A DNA stretch of 64,000 nucleotides from Cellulomonas dongxiuzhuiae (GCF_018623035.1 NZ_CP076023.1:1054001-1118000), one strand, 5' to 3'; positions 17,785 to 29,023 are shown, numbered from the stretch's first letter. Notes: generated from the letters alone by a model not told the origin. Numbers and translations: made by a program.

Positions 17785-19620
17785 GTGGCACTCGACACGC
17801 CTCCCGGCCCCACCCGTACCGACGAGCCCGTGCTGTCGGTGCGGGACCTCGGCGTCGACTTCTACGTCGACGGCACGTGGTACCCGGCCGCGGCCGACGT
17901 CTCGTACGACGTGCGTCCGGGCGAGGTGCTCGCGATCGTCGGCGAGTCCGGCTCGGGCAAGACGCAGTCCTCGATGGCGCTGCTGGGTCTCCTGCCGCCG
18001 AACGGCCGTGCCCGGGGCTCCGCGAAGCTGGACGACCGCGAGCTCGTCGGCATGTCGACGAGCCGGCTGCGCCGCATCCGCGGCAAGGAGATCGCGGTCA
18101 TCTTCCAGGAGCCGATGACGGCACTGAACCCGGTGTTCACGATCGGCTTCCAGATCGTCGAGACGCTGCGCGCGCACTTCGAGATCGGCCCCGCCGAGGC
18201 GCGTGAGCGCGCGATCGAGCTGCTGCGGCTCGTCGACCTGCCGAACCCCGACAAGCGCGTCGACTCCTACCCGCACCAGCTCTCGGGCGGGCAGCGGCAG
18301 CGCGCGATGATCGCGCAGGCCCTGGCGTGCGACCCCAAGCTGCTCATCGCCGACGAGCCGACCACGGCCCTCGACGTCACGGTGCAGGCCGAGATCCTCA
18401 AGCTCATGCGGGACCTGCGCGAGCGGATCGACGCGGGCATCGTGCTCATCACGCACGACATGGGCGTCGTCGCCGACATGGCGGACAAGATCATCGTCAT
18501 GAAGGACGGCCGGATCGTCGACCAGGGGCCGACCCTCGACGTCTTCCGCAACCCCCAGCACCCGTACACGGTCAAGCTGCTCGAGGCCGTCCCGCACCTG
18601 GGCAAGGGTGCGGCCGCCTACGCCGCGCGCCCCGCGACCACGACGGCACCCGTCGACGCGCCGGCGCCGCCGGCCGACGGCGAGGAGCCGCTCGCGCTCG
18701 ACGCGCGGGACATCGTCATCGAGTACCCCGGACGGCGCCGCACGCCGACGTTCCGCGCCGTCGACGGCGTCTCGCTGCAGATCCGCCAGGGCGAGGTCGT
18801 GGGCCTGGTCGGGGAGTCCGGCTCGGGCAAGACGACGATCGGCCGCGCCGTGGTCGGGCTGCTGCCCGTCACGAGCGGGTCGCTGAAGATCGTCGGCCAG
18901 GACATGGTCGGTGCGTCGAACAAGGACCTCAAGCCGCTGCGCACCAAGGTCGGGATCGTCTTCCAGGACCCGGGCTCCTCGCTGAACCCGCGCCTGCCGA
19001 TCGGTGAGTCCATCGCCGAGCCGCTGCTGCTGCACCGGGGCGTCAAGGGGCAGGCGGCGCAGCGCGAGATCGAGCGGCTGCTCGACCAGGTGCGGCTGCC
19101 GCGCGCGATGCGCAACCGCTACCCGCACGAGCTGTCGGGCGGTCAGCGTCAGCGCGTCGGCATCGCCCGGTCGCTCGCCCTCGAGCCGCGCCTGCTGGTG
19201 GCCGACGAGCCGACGTCCGCGCTCGACGTGTCCGTCCAGGCCGCCGTGCTCGACCTGTTCCAGGAGCTGCAGCGCGAGCACGGCTTCGCGTGCCTGTTCA
19301 TCAGCCACGACCTGGCCGTCGTCGAGATCCTGTCCGACCGCATCGCGGTCATGCGCAACGGGCGGCTCGTCGAGGTGGGCGAGGCCGCGCAGGTGGTCCA
19401 CGACCCGCAGGACCCGTACACGCAGCGGCTCATCGCCGCCGTCCCCGTGCCGGACCCCGAGGCGCAGCGCGAGCGCCGCATCGCGCGCGACGCTCTGCTC
19501 GAGGCCCAGCGCGGCGAGCTCGAGGCCGAGGAGGCGCGGCAGGCTGCCGACGCCGCCCGGCACGACAGCGTCGGCATCGACGAGATCGACAACGAGCGGA
19601 CGCACGGCACCGGCGTCTGA
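17785..19620 (+). CDS. dipeptide-type ABC transporter, two fused ATP-binding domains (DppD-DppF-like)
   Basis: Both nucleotide-binding domains of the importer in one chain of 611 residues. Domain 1 (about 10–280): Walker [27 protein letters not shown], signature [15 protein letters not shown], Walker [13 protein letters not shown]. After a Pro/Ala linker (about 280–305), domain 2 repeats the set: [51 protein letters not shown], with the oligopeptide C-motif [10 protein letters not shown]. The GTG at 17785 is preceded by AGGAAGGA. It probably has its own promoter, since a divergent gene separates it from the permeases; a terminator hairpin follows. Confidence 0.95.
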   Translation: MALDTPPGPTRTDEPVLSVRDLGVDFYVDGTWYPAAADVSYDVRPGEVLAIVGESGSGKTQSSMALLGLLPPNGRARGSAKLDDRELVGMSTSRLRRIRGKEIAVIFQEPMTALNPVFTIGFQIVETLRAHFEIGPAEARERAIELLRLVDLPNPDKRVDSYPHQLSGGQRQRAMIAQALACDPKLLIADEPTTALDVTVQAEILKLMRDLRERIDAGIVLITHDMGVVADMADKIIVMKDGRIVDQGPTLDVFRNPQHPYTVKLLEAVPHLGKGAAAYAARPATTTAPVDAPAPPADGEEPLALDARDIVIEYPGRRRTPTFRAVDGVSLQIRQGEVVGLVGESGSGKTTIGRAVVGLLPVTSGSLKIVGQDMVGASNKDLKPLRTKVGIVFQDPGSSLNPRLPIGESIAEPLLLHRGVKGQAAQREIERLLDQVRLPRAMRNRYPHELSGGQRQRVGIARSLALEPRLLVADEPTSALDVSVQAAVLDLFQELQREHGFACLFISHDLAVVEILSDRIAVMRNGRLVEVGEAAQVVHDPQDPYTQRLIAAVPVPDPEAQRERRIARDALLEAQRGELEAEEARQAADAARHDSVGIDEIDNERTHGTGV

Positions 19621-19633
19621 CACGCCGCCCCGC

Positions 19634-19674
19634 CGACGACGCCCGACCACCCTCCCGGTGGCCGGGCGTCGTCG
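19634..19674 (+). terminator. terminator hairpin after the fused ATPase gene
   Basis: Arms of 18 bases (19634–19651 and 19657–19674) with one A·C mismatch and a CTCCC loop, beginning 13 bp after the stop codon. It closes the peptide-type importer locus and separates it from the lpqW-like gene. Confidence 0.8.
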
Positions 19675-19879
19675 TCCCCGGGGCCGCCTGGGGGTGCGAC
19701 GCGCCTGCCCAGCGGCGCCCGGTGTGCGGGGAGACGCACCGCTGCGGTGCGATCGTGGCGATTCGCGGCTCTCGTGGGGTTCAGCCCGCGCGTCCGCGCG
19801 CCGATGCACGGGTGGGCGTGGCAGGGTCCCGACGGGAAACGGGCGGGCGTGCCGCCGACGCGGCGTGGGAGGCGGACGG

Positions 19880-21985
19880 GTGACGGGGACGATGCGGGCG
19901 ACGAGCGCGGTGCGGCCGACGGCGGGGACCGGGGCAGGAGGGACCAGCACGGCGGGCACCGGGACCGCGGGGACCGGGACCGCGGACGCCGGCGCGTGCA
20001 CCGCGGGTCGCCGGCCGCGTGCCCGGGCGGGCGCCGCGCTCCTGGTCCTGCCGCTCGGGCTCGGCGCCCTCGCTGCCTGCACCTCGGAGCCCGTGGACCC
20101 GGCACGCGCCGGGACCGTGGTCGTCTCGGCAGACCTGCCGTTCGCCTCGCTCAACGGCGCCACGGCCGCGGGTCGGGCGCCCGGGAGCGTGCTGGTGCGC
20201 GGACTCGTGCAGTCGGGCTTCACGTCCCTCGCCCCCGACGGCACGGTCACGGTCGACGAGTCGTTCGGGACCGTCGAGAAGGTCACGGACGACCCGCTGA
20301 CCGTGCGCTACACCATCGCCCCGACGGCCCGCTGGTCCGACGGCGTGCCCGTCGGTCCCGCGGACCTGCTCCTGGAGTGGGCGGCCCGCAGCGGCCAGCT
20401 CGACGAGGTCGTGCCCGAGCTCGACGCCGACGGCGCGGTGGTCTCCACCAGTGACGACGTCGTCCTGTTCGGTGCGCCGTCGGCCGCGCTCACGCGCGCG
20501 TCGAGCGTCCCGACGGTCGACGGCGCCACGGTGACGGTCGTCTACGACGTCCCCGTGGCCGACTGGGAGGTCGCCCTCGACGTGAACCTGCCCGCGCACG
20601 TCGTCGGCAGGTGGGCGCTCGACCCCGACGCGCCCCCGCTGCCGACCGTCGCGCCCTCGGTGCCCGCCGCGACGTCGACCGCCACGACGGCCGCCGGCGA
20701 CGGGCCCGCGACGACGCCCGCCGCCACGCAGCCCGCGTCCCCGTCGACGTCGGCCACCCCCGCGACGACGGGTGACGCGACGCCCGGTGAGCAGGACACG
20801 GCCGACGCGGACGGCGACGCGGACGCCGAGGCCGAGGCGTGGGCCCAGGCGGTCGTCACGGCCGTCCAGCAGCAGGACCGGGCGGCGCTCGTGCCCCTGT
20901 CGCGCGTCTGGCGCACAGCCGGACGTGCCACCGACGTCGCGTCCGACCCGACGCTCACCACCACGACGGGCCCCTACGTCCTGGCCCAGGTCGACGCGTC
21001 GGGCGTCGAGGTCGTCCGCAACGAGCGGTACGCGGGCGACGCGGCTGCGTCGTACGACCGTGTGCGGCTGCGCACCGACCTCGACCCGCTCGCCCAGGTC
21101 GACGCGGTCGACGACGACGCCGTCGACGTCGCGGCGCCGGTGAGCACGCGCGACGTGCTGGCGGCGGCCGAGGACCTCGAGGACGTCGCGATCGGCACCG
21201 GGGGTGACGCCGTCCTCCAGCTGGTCGTGCAGGAGGGCGCCGGGGGAGTCTTCGACCCGACGTCCCACGCGAGCGCACCGGACCCCGCGGCCATCGCCGC
21301 CGGGCTGCGCGCCGCGTTCCTCGCGAGCGTGCCGCGCGAGGAGGTGGTGGCCGACGCCGTGCGCCCGCTGTGGGCGCGGGCGCAGGTGTCCGACGTCGTG
21401 GCCGCGCAGGTGGCGCCGGCCGCGTCGACGGCGGCACCGGGTGAGCCCACCCCCGCGCCGGAGCGTGCGGCCGACCCGGTCACGGTGCGGGTCCTGACCA
21501 ACACGGCCGACCCGGTGCGGTCCGTCGCGCTGGACCTCATCACGGACGCCGCGGCGGACGCCGGCATGGCGGTCGTGCCGGTCGACGCCGACCCGGCGCA
21601 GACCCTGCGCACGCGCCCCGAGGACTGGGACGCGGCGCTCGTGCCCGTCGCCCAGGACGACCTGCCGGTCGCCGCGTTCGTCGCGCGCTGGCGCAGCGGC
21701 GGTGCGACGAACGTCACGGGCCACACCGACCCGGCGCTCGACGCGGTGCTCGACGCGCTCGCCGCGCAGCCCGACCGGGCGGAGGCCGCCGACGCGCTGA
21801 CGTCCGCGGCGCAGGCCCTGCGGACCTGGGGCGCGGTGCTCCCGGTCGTGCGCACGCCGGCCCTCACGGTGACCGCCGTACGCGACCCCGAGAGCGACCC
21901 GGGGCTGCCCGTCGTGGCGGACGTCCCCGTCCTCACACCCGCTGCGGCGGACCTCACATGGTGGTGGGGCTGGACACGACGGTAG
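19880..21985 (+). CDS. lpqW: LpqW-like substrate-binding-fold lipoprotein
   Basis: Family 5 substrate-binding-fold lipoprotein of 701 residues. It parallels the binding protein at 12407 along its length: DESFGTVEKVTDDPLTVRYT, SDGVPVGPADLLLEWAARSG and NLPAHVVGRWAL correspond to near-identical segments there. It differs by a 50-residue Gly/Thr/Ala-rich extension before the signal core and lipobox (LGALAAC, Cys67) and by a Thr/Pro/Ala linker of about 60 residues in the middle. It has no transporter of its own and sits directly before typA; in M. tuberculosis lpqW (a regulator of PIM/LAM synthesis) also neighbours typA, hence the name by inference. GTG start with GGAGG 7 nt upstream. Stop TAG overlaps the typA -10 box. 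Confidence 0.75.
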   Translation: MTGTMRATSAVRPTAGTGAGGTSTAGTGTAGTGTADAGACTAGRRPRARAGAALLVLPLGLGALAACTSEPVDPARAGTVVVSADLPFASLNGATAAGRAPGSVLVRGLVQSGFTSLAPDGTVTVDESFGTVEKVTDDPLTVRYTIAPTARWSDGVPVGPADLLLEWAARSGQLDEVVPELDADGAVVSTSDDVVLFGAPSAALTRASSVPTVDGATVTVVYDVPVADWEVALDVNLPAHVVGRWALDPDAPPLPTVAPSVPAATSTATTAAGDGPATTPAATQPASPSTSATPATTGDATPGEQDTADADGDADAEAEAWAQAVVTAVQQQDRAALVPLSRVWRTAGRATDVASDPTLTTTTGPYVLAQVDASGVEVVRNERYAGDAAASYDRVRLRTDLDPLAQVDAVDDDAVDVAAPVSTRDVLAAAEDLEDVAIGTGGDAVLQLVVQEGAGGVFDPTSHASAPDPAAIAAGLRAAFLASVPREEVVADAVRPLWARAQVSDVVAAQVAPAASTAAPGEPTPAPERAADPVTVRVLTNTADPVRSVALDLITDAAADAGMAVVPVDADPAQTLRTRPEDWDAALVPVAQDDLPVAAFVARWRSGGATNVTGHTDPALDAVLDALAAQPDRAEAADALTSAAQALRTWGAVLPVVRTPALTVTAVRDPESDPGLPVVADVPVLTPAAADLTWWWGWTRR

Positions 21986-21988
21986 GAT
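21983..21988 (+). promoter_or_regulatory. -10 element of typA
   Basis: TAGGAT overlaps the stop codon of the lpqW-like gene. A transcript from it would have a leader of about 38 nt up to the ATG at 22032. Confidence 0.5.
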
Positions 21989-22031
21989 GGGTCGCTGCGC
22001 CGACGCCTCGGCTAGCCCCCAGCCTCCTGAG

Positions 22032-23981
<1,950 letters not shown>

Positions 23982-24007
23982 CCCCGGCGTCGCGAGCGGG
24001 GAGGACC

Positions 24008-24964
24008 ATGACCGGCGGCCTGCTGGCGGTGCACGCGCACCCCGACGACGAGTCGCTCGCGACCGGCGCGCTGCTCGCGACGTGGGCGGCCGCCGGTCGT
24101 CCGGCGACGGTCGTGACCGCCACGCGCGGCGAGCGCGGTGAGGTCATCGGCCGACGGTGGGCCCGTCTCGAGGGTGACGGGCCCGCGCTGGCCGAGCACC
24201 GCGAGGGCGAGCTCGCCGCCGCGCTGCGCGCGCTCGGGGTGCACGACCACGGGTTCCTCGACGAGGCCGTGACCGCGGACGTGCGGTACGAGGACTCAGG
24301 CATGGCGTGGGTCGGCGCAGGCCGCGCCGGGGCGTCCGACGACGCCCCGCCGGACGCCTTCGCGTTCGCGCCCCTCGCGCAGGCGGCCGGTGCACTCGCG
24401 CACCTGCTGCGGCTGCGCCGTCCGCACGTCGTGGCCACGTACGAGCCGGGTGGCGGCTACGGGCACCCCGACCACGTCCGGGTGCACGAGGTCACGACGC
24501 TGGCGCTCGAGCTCGCCGCGCGCGAGGACGACACGCACGCGCCCGCCCACGCGGTGCCCGTCGTGCTGTGGTCGGTGGCGGGCAGCGCGGCGCTGCGGCG
24601 CGCGCAGCACGCGCTGGCCGGCGACGCCGTGCGTGCGGCGCTGGGTCGCGACGGCCGGGGCCTCACGCTGCCGGACCCGGCCGGCGAGCAGTCGAGCGTG
24701 GCCGTGCCCGACGACGAGGTCGACGTCCTGGTGGACGTCGCGCCCGTCCGGCACCGGCTCCTCGCCGCGCTGCGCGCCCACGCGACGCAGGTGCAGGCCG
24801 TGCGGGCCGTCGACGGCGACGACGCGCTGCTGGGCTGCTACGCGCTGAGCAACGCCGTGCTGGCCCCCGTCCTGCCGGCCGAGGCCTACCGGTACGCGCC
24901 GGGCAGCGCGCGCGCCGAGGACGCGGGCGTGACGTGGCCCGCCGGTGTGCGACCGGTAGCCTGA
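24008..24964 (+). CDS. mshB: N-acetyl-1-D-myo-inositol-2-amino-2-deoxy-glucopyranoside deacetylase (mycothiol biosynthesis)
   Basis: LmbE-family zinc deacetylase of 318 residues that makes GlcN-Ins for mycothiol. The metal site is visible as HAHPDDE (His11, Asp14) with the third ligand in GYGHPDHVRVHEVT. MshB-type features are the long C-terminal part and the N-A-V-L-A-P-V-L-P-A-E-A-Y-R end. The paralog Mca has a similar N-terminus, so a mycothiol-conjugate amidase is the main alternative; position beside typA and a small membrane gene supports MshB as in M. tuberculosis. The ATG follows GGGGAGG with a short 3-nt spacing. Confidence 0.85.
   Translation: MTGGLLAVHAHPDDESLATGALLATWAAAGRPATVVTATRGERGEVIGRRWARLEGDGPALAEHREGELAAALRALGVHDHGFLDEAVTADVRYEDSGMAWVGAGRAGASDDAPPDAFAFAPLAQAAGALAHLLRLRRPHVVATYEPGGGYGHPDHVRVHEVTTLALELAAREDDTHAPAHAVPVVLWSVAGSAALRRAQHALAGDAVRAALGRDGRGLTLPDPAGEQSSVAVPDDEVDVLVDVAPVRHRLLAALRAHATQVQAVRAVDGDDALLGCYALSNAVLAPVLPAEAYRYAPGSARAEDAGVTWPAGVRPVA
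24957..24962 (+). promoter_or_regulatory. -10 element within the mshB 3' end, probably leaderless
   Basis: TAGCCT ends 7 nt before the GTG of the DUF6113 gene at 24970 and overlaps the mshB stop region. It would allow the two downstream genes to be transcribed independently of mshB. Confidence 0.5.
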
Positions 24965-24969
24965 GCGAC

Positions 24970-25341
24970 GTGCAGCCGCCTACCGTCGCGACCCTCTGGC
25001 GTGCCGCCGTCACCCTGGGCCTGGGCCTCCTCGCGGGGACGCTGGGCACGGTCATGCACCGCGCGGTGCGTCCCTGGGGCCTGGTCGTCTGCCTCCTGCT
25101 GGTGCTCGTCATCGTGCTGGTGTCGCGGGCGTGGGTCGGGTGGTTCGGGTACGTCGCGAGCGCCGGTGGCGCGATCCTCGCCGTCCAGGTCCTGGCGACC
25201 GGCGGCCCCGGCGGCGACGTCCTCGTCACGGGGCGCGACCTGTGGGGACCGGCGTGGGTGATCGGCGTCGTGCTCGTCGTCGCCCTGGTCGCCTTCGCGC
25301 CACGACGCTGGGTCGAGGACGAGCGGCCGCCGACGCCATGA
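24970..25341 (+). CDS. DUF6113-like small membrane protein
   Basis: Membrane protein of 123 residues with four predicted helices: LWRAAVTLGLGLLAGTLGTV, PWGLVVCLLLVLVIVLVS, WFGYVASAGGAILAVQVLA, and WVIGVVLVVALVAFAP. The conserved H-R-A-V-R and G-R-D-L-W-G-P-A-W stretches are seen in actinobacterial neighbours of mshB. Function unknown. GTG at 24970 is supported by a TANNNT box 7 nt upstream; the stop overlaps the next gene's ATG as ATGA. Confidence 0.75.
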   Translation: MQPPTVATLWRAAVTLGLGLLAGTLGTVMHRAVRPWGLVVCLLLVLVIVLVSRAWVGWFGYVASAGGAILAVQVLATGGPGGDVLVTGRDLWGPAWVIGVVLVVALVAFAPRRWVEDERPPTP

Positions 25342-25835
25342 GCCTCGGCGACGTCACGCCCGACGCCTTCCGCGCCGTGGTCTCCCGGCTGGCCTCCGGC
25401 GTCGTCGTGGTCAGCGCCGTCCAGCGCGGCGTCGCCCACGCGGCGACCGTCAGCTCGTTCGCGTCCGTGTCGCTCGACCCGCCGCTGCTGCTCTTCTGCG
25501 TCCATGCCGACGCCCGGCTGCGCGAGGTCCTCGACGACGTCGACACGTGGGCGGTCTCGGTGCTGTCCGACGCCCAGGCCGACGTCGCGGACTGGCTCGC
25601 GTCGCCCGGCCGGCCCGCCGTGGGGCAGCTCGACCGCGTGCCGCACCGTCCGGCCCCCGTGTCGGGGGCGGCGTGGGTCGACGGGGCCGCAGCGTGGTTC
25701 GACTGCCGCACCGAGGCGGTGCACCCCGCCGGAGACCACGACGTGGTCGTGGGCCGGGTCCTCGCGGCGGCGGAGGGCGGCGCGGACGGCGGAGCGCTCG
25801 TGCACCTGCGCGGTCGCCTGCGGGGCGTCCGGTAG
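25338..25835 (+). CDS. flavin reductase family protein
   Basis: FMN-binding split-barrel protein of 165 residues, like the reductase components that supply reduced flavin to two-component monooxygenases. Typical segments are FRAVVSRLASGVVVVSAV, ATVSSFASVSLDPPLLLFCV (flavin-binding strand), WAVSVLSDAQ, and HDVVVGRVLAA. No monooxygenase partner is encoded nearby, so its acceptor is unknown. Translationally coupled to the DUF6113 gene. Confidence 0.88.
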   Translation: MSLGDVTPDAFRAVVSRLASGVVVVSAVQRGVAHAATVSSFASVSLDPPLLLFCVHADARLREVLDDVDTWAVSVLSDAQADVADWLASPGRPAVGQLDRVPHRPAPVSGAAWVDGAAAWFDCRTEAVHPAGDHDVVVGRVLAAAEGGADGGALVHLRGRLRGVR

Positions 25836-25932
25836 GACGGCGCCGACGCGCCCGGGTGCGGGGGAGCCGTGTGGAGCGGGTGAGGATCGGCGACGAGGCC
25901 CCCGATCCGCCCGTCGCGGCCGGTCAGCGCCG

Positions 25933-25938
25933 TAGGAT
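25933..25938 (+). promoter_or_regulatory. -10 element of the VanW-type gene
   Basis: TAGGAT, followed by a leader of about 49 nt that ends in a purine-rich ACGGGGGATCG before the ATG at 25994. Confidence 0.5.
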
Positions 25939-25993
25939 CGACCCGCACGACGCGTGCCCCGGGGCGCGCGCCCAGGACCTTCACGGGGGATCG

Positions 25994-28993
25994 ATGACGC
26001 ACGGCACCGACCGCGACACGCCGACGGGCGAGGCCGCCGACCGCGACGCCGCCGCGGGGCCCGAGCGCTCCGCCGCGGACGGTGCGCGCGAGGGCGTGCC
26101 CCAGCCGCACGACGCACCCGACGCGGCGGACGTCACCCCGTCCGTCGCGGCCACCCCCGCGGAGTCCCGGTCCGACGAGGCGCCGCAGGACGCCGCACCC
26201 GACGAGCCCGCCACCCCCGATGAGCCCGCCACCCCCGACGAGCCCGCCACCCCCGACGAGCCCGCCACCCCCGATGAGCCCGCCACCCCCGACGAGCCCG
26301 CCACCCCCGCGGAGCCCGCCACCGCTCCGGCTGCCGCCGGAGGCGAGCAGAGCCACCGCGCGCAGCCCCTGGCCACGCCCCGCGTCGACGCCCGGCGCCC
26401 GCTGGCCCCGGAGTCCGGTGAGCCCCTCGCGTCGTGGCCCTCGTGGGACGACGTCGCCATCACCGCACCGGCGGCTCCCGCCTCCGACGCCACGACCACG
26501 GACGAACCGGACGTGTCGGCCGGCGGCACGGACGAGCCCGACGTGTCGAGCGACGGCACCGACGAGCCGGACGTGTCGAGCGACGGCACGCAGGCGCCGA
26601 CAGTGTCGGTCGCCGGCCCGGACGGATCCGCCGCGTCGACCCCTGCCGCTCCCGACGACCGTCCCGACGCCCCCGCCGGCGGCGAGGTCGAGCCGACGCC
26701 CCTGCCGCCGTTGAGCCTGGGCGGCCTGTCCGCGCTGGCGTTCACCGCGCTCAACGCCGCCTCGGTCGGCGTCGCGGCGCACGCCCTGCCGCAGAGCCCG
26801 CTGTCGCATGCGCCGGGGCAGACGGACGACCGCGGCGATGTCGCGTCCGCCGGCTCGCCCGCGGCGGGCGAGGTCCCGGACACGTCCGGGGCCGGAGCGC
26901 GCTCGGCGGCCCCCGGCACGACGTCCGGCGCACCCGACGCGCCGGCCGCCGACGCGCCGGCCGCCGACGCGCCGGCCGCCGACGCGCCGGCCACCGACGC
27001 GCCGGCCACCGACGCAGCCCCGTCGCCGACGCTCGCGGACGCCCCCGTCACGCCGCGCGCCGACGAGACCGCCGTGGTCCCTGCCGCTGACGCGACCGCC
27101 GTCCTGCCGCCCGCGTCGGCCGCGGCCGCGCCCGAGGACCTGACGACCCGAGCCACCCCCGTGGCGTCCCCGCCCGGCACACGGTCCACCGCCGCCGACG
27201 GCGGCCCGCGCACCCCGGCGGGCGGACCGGTGGAGGGCACGCCCGACGCCGAGCGTGAGACGTCCCCGCTCGACGTCTTCGAGCCCGAGGACGGGCACCG
27301 GCGCTGGCCGCGCGTGCTCGCCGTCGTGGGGGGCTCCGTGGCGCTCGTCGGCGCGCTGTACGTCGGGGCGTCCTACGGGCTGGCCGACCGCGTGCCGCGT
27401 GGTGCGACCGTCGCCGGTGTCGAGATCGGCTCGATGTCCTCCGACGAGGCCGAGCAGCGCCTCGCCGACGGCCTGGCGGACCGTGCGTCGTCGCCCGTGC
27501 CCGTCGTCGCGCAGGAGGTGCAGGCCGAGGTGGACCCCGCGGCCGCGGGCCTGGAGCTCGACACGAGCGCCACGGTGGCGCGGCTGACCGGCGTGGACCT
27601 GACGCAGCCCGTGCGGCTGTGGCGGCACCTGGTCGGTGTCGGCGAGCAGCCGCCCGTGAGCCGGGTGGACGAGGACGCGCTCGAGTCGGTGCTGACGCAG
27701 GTCTCGGGCTCGCTGACGCTGGCTCCCGTCGACGGCACCGTCGTGTTCGCCGACGGAGCCGCGCACGCGACGCAGGCCGTCGACGGCTGGGAGCTGGACA
27801 CGGCCGGGGCCGCCGTGGTCCTGCAGGACGGGTGGCTCACCCAGGAGCGTCCCCTCGTGCTGCCGACGAGCGTCGTGGCGCCCGCGGTGACCCAGGGGGA
27901 GACCGACCGCGCGCTGCGCGAGCTCGCCGAGCCGCTCGCGGCCGCGCCCGTCACGGTGCAGGTCGCCGACCGCCAGGCGGTGCTCGACGTCCCGACGCTC
28001 ACCGCGCACGCGTCCGTCGTCCCGGTGGACGGCGCCCTGGACCTGCAGATCGACGGCGCGGCACTGGCCGACGCCGTGCTGACCCAGGTGCCCGACCTGC
28101 TGACCACGGCGTCGGACGCGCGGTTCGAGTTCCAGGACGGCTCGCCGGTCATCGTCCCGGGCACGGCCGGGACGACGCTCGACCCGGCGGCGCTCGCGAC
28201 GTCGGTCGTGACCGCGGCGACCGCGGGGGGCGACCGTCTCGCCGCCGTCGAGCTCGTCCAGTCCGATCCCGCGCAGACCACGGCCGAGCTCGAGGCGCTG
28301 GGCGTCAAGGAGGTCGTCTCGGAGTTCTCGACGCCGCTGACGAACGAGCCGCGCCGGACGGGGAACATCGCGAACGGCCTGAAGAACATCACCGGCACGC
28401 TCGTGCGGCCGGGGGAGACGTTCAGCCTCACCGACGCGCTCGGGCCGGTCGACGCGGCCCACGGCTTCGTGGAGGCGGGTGCGATCGTCAACGGCGAGCA
28501 CAAGGACGCGTGGGGAGGCGGGCTGTCGCAGGTGTCGACCACGACCTTCAACGCGGCCTACTTCGCCGGCTTCGAGGACGTGGAGCACACGCCGCACAGC
28601 GAGTGGTTCCAGCGCTACCCCGAGGGCCGCGAGGCCACGATCTTCACGGGTGTCCTCGACCTGAAGTGGAAGAACAACACGCCGTACGGCGCGCTCGTGC
28701 AGGGCTACGTGGCGGACGGACGCGCGTACGTGCGGATCTGGAGCACCAAGCACTTCACGGTCGAGACCTCGAAGAGCGGGCGCTCCGGGGTCGTCAACCC
28801 CACGACCGTGTACTCGCAGTCCCCGACGTGCGAGCCGCAGAGCGCCGGCAACCCCGGCTTCACGGTGACGAACACCCGTCGCGTCCTGCTCAACGGCGAG
28901 GTCGTCGACACCGAGTCCTCCACCTGGCGGTACAAGCCGCAGAACCGGGTGATCTGCGGCGCGGCACCGACCGCCGCGGCGCCGACGCCGTGA
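25994..28993 (+). CDS. VanW-family protein with long repetitive cytoplasmic N-terminus
   Basis: Protein of 999 residues. Residues 1–435 are Ala/Asp/Pro/Thr/Glu-rich and probably disordered, with DEPATP repeats (about 70–110), TDEPDVSSDG repeats (about 169–198) and DAPAA repeats (about 315–339). One membrane helix follows (VLAVVGGSVALVGALYVGAS, about 442–461). The extracellular part has two peptidoglycan-binding-like YoaR modules and a C-terminal VanW domain (about 770–950) with RRTGNIANGLKNITGTLVRP-GE-F and GGGLSQVSTTTFNAAYFAG. VanW occurs in vancomycin clusters but its role is unresolved; most such proteins are not resistance factors. The ATG after GGGGGA is chosen; an earlier frame lacks conserved sequence. 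Confidence 0.85.
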   Translation: MTHGTDRDTPTGEAADRDAAAGPERSAADGAREGVPQPHDAPDAADVTPSVAATPAESRSDEAPQDAAPDEPATPDEPATPDEPATPDEPATPDEPATPDEPATPAEPATAPAAAGGEQSHRAQPLATPRVDARRPLAPESGEPLASWPSWDDVAITAPAAPASDATTTDEPDVSAGGTDEPDVSSDGTDEPDVSSDGTQAPTVSVAGPDGSAASTPAAPDDRPDAPAGGEVEPTPLPPLSLGGLSALAFTALNAASVGVAAHALPQSPLSHAPGQTDDRGDVASAGSPAAGEVPDTSGAGARSAAPGTTSGAPDAPAADAPAADAPAADAPATDAPATDAAPSPTLADAPVTPRADETAVVPAADATAVLPPASAAAAPEDLTTRATPVASPPGTRSTAADGGPRTPAGGPVEGTPDAERETSPLDVFEPEDGHRRWPRVLAVVGGSVALVGALYVGASYGLADRVPRGATVAGVEIGSMSSDEAEQRLADGLADRASSPVPVVAQEVQAEVDPAAAGLELDTSATVARLTGVDLTQPVRLWRHLVGVGEQPPVSRVDEDALESVLTQVSGSLTLAPVDGTVVFADGAAHATQAVDGWELDTAGAAVVLQDGWLTQERPLVLPTSVVAPAVTQGETDRALRELAEPLAAAPVTVQVADRQAVLDVPTLTAHASVVPVDGALDLQIDGAALADAVLTQVPDLLTTASDARFEFQDGSPVIVPGTAGTTLDPAALATSVVTAATAGGDRLAAVELVQSDPAQTTAELEALGVKEVVSEFSTPLTNEPRRTGNIANGLKNITGTLVRPGETFSLTDALGPVDAAHGFVEAGAIVNGEHKDAWGGGLSQVSTTTFNAAYFAGFEDVEHTPHSEWFQRYPEGREATIFTGVLDLKWKNNTPYGALVQGYVADGRAYVRIWSTKHFTVETSKSGRSGVVNPTTVYSQSPTCEPQSAGNPGFTVTNTRRVLLNGEVVDTESSTWRYKPQNRVICGAAPTAAAPTP
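26201..26326 (+). repeat. 18-bp tandem repeat, seven units, in the VanW-type gene
   Basis: Six nearly identical units GACGAGCCCGCCACCCCC (two have GAT for GAC) fill 26201–26308; a seventh, diverged unit ends at 26326. They encode DEPATP repeats. Units are a multiple of three, so gain or loss keeps the frame. Confidence 0.95.
26498..26587 (+). repeat. 30-bp tandem repeat, three units, in the VanW-type gene
   Basis: Three consecutive 30-bp units (26498, 26528, 26558) encode TDEPDVS followed by AGG or SDG. The last two units are almost identical. Confidence 0.9.
26936..27010 (+). repeat. 15-bp tandem repeat, five units, in the VanW-type gene
   Basis: Five units GACGCGCCGGCCGCC, the last two with ACC at the end, encode D-A-P-A-A or D-A-P-A-T. 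Direct repetition without spacers shows that this is a coding minisatellite and not a CRISPR array. Confidence 0.95.
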
Positions 28994-29023
28994 CGTCGGC
29001 CCCCTGACGCCGGTCCGCCGACG

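Noticed and set aside
17098..20286. The PH-domain frame extended upstream to 1062 codons on the minus strand.
   Set aside because: Only the last 203 codons show membrane helices and PH-like strands; the rest is the antisense of the fused ATPase and part of lpqW.
12407..21985. Horizontal transfer of the importer block.
   Set aside because: Base composition and codon use look like the neighbours, and there are no integrase, transposase, tRNA or flanking direct repeats. Insertion relative to the mycobacterial order alone is not evidence of recent transfer.
26201..27010. Dense short repeats that could suggest a CRISPR array.
   Set aside because: Units are contiguous without spacers, have lengths of 15, 18 and 30 bp, and translate in frame inside the VanW-type protein.
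25226..28753. A 1175-codon open frame on the minus strand across the VanW gene and its upstream neighbours.
   Set aside because: It is a shadow of GC-rich coding sequence on the other strand: Arg/Gly/Val-rich, no conserved motif, no start or ribosome binding site, and it spans several real genes.
25994..28993. Possible vancomycin resistance because of the VanW domain.
   Set aside because: No vanR, vanS, vanH, vanA or vanX genes nearby; VanW domains are widespread in non-resistant actinobacteria.
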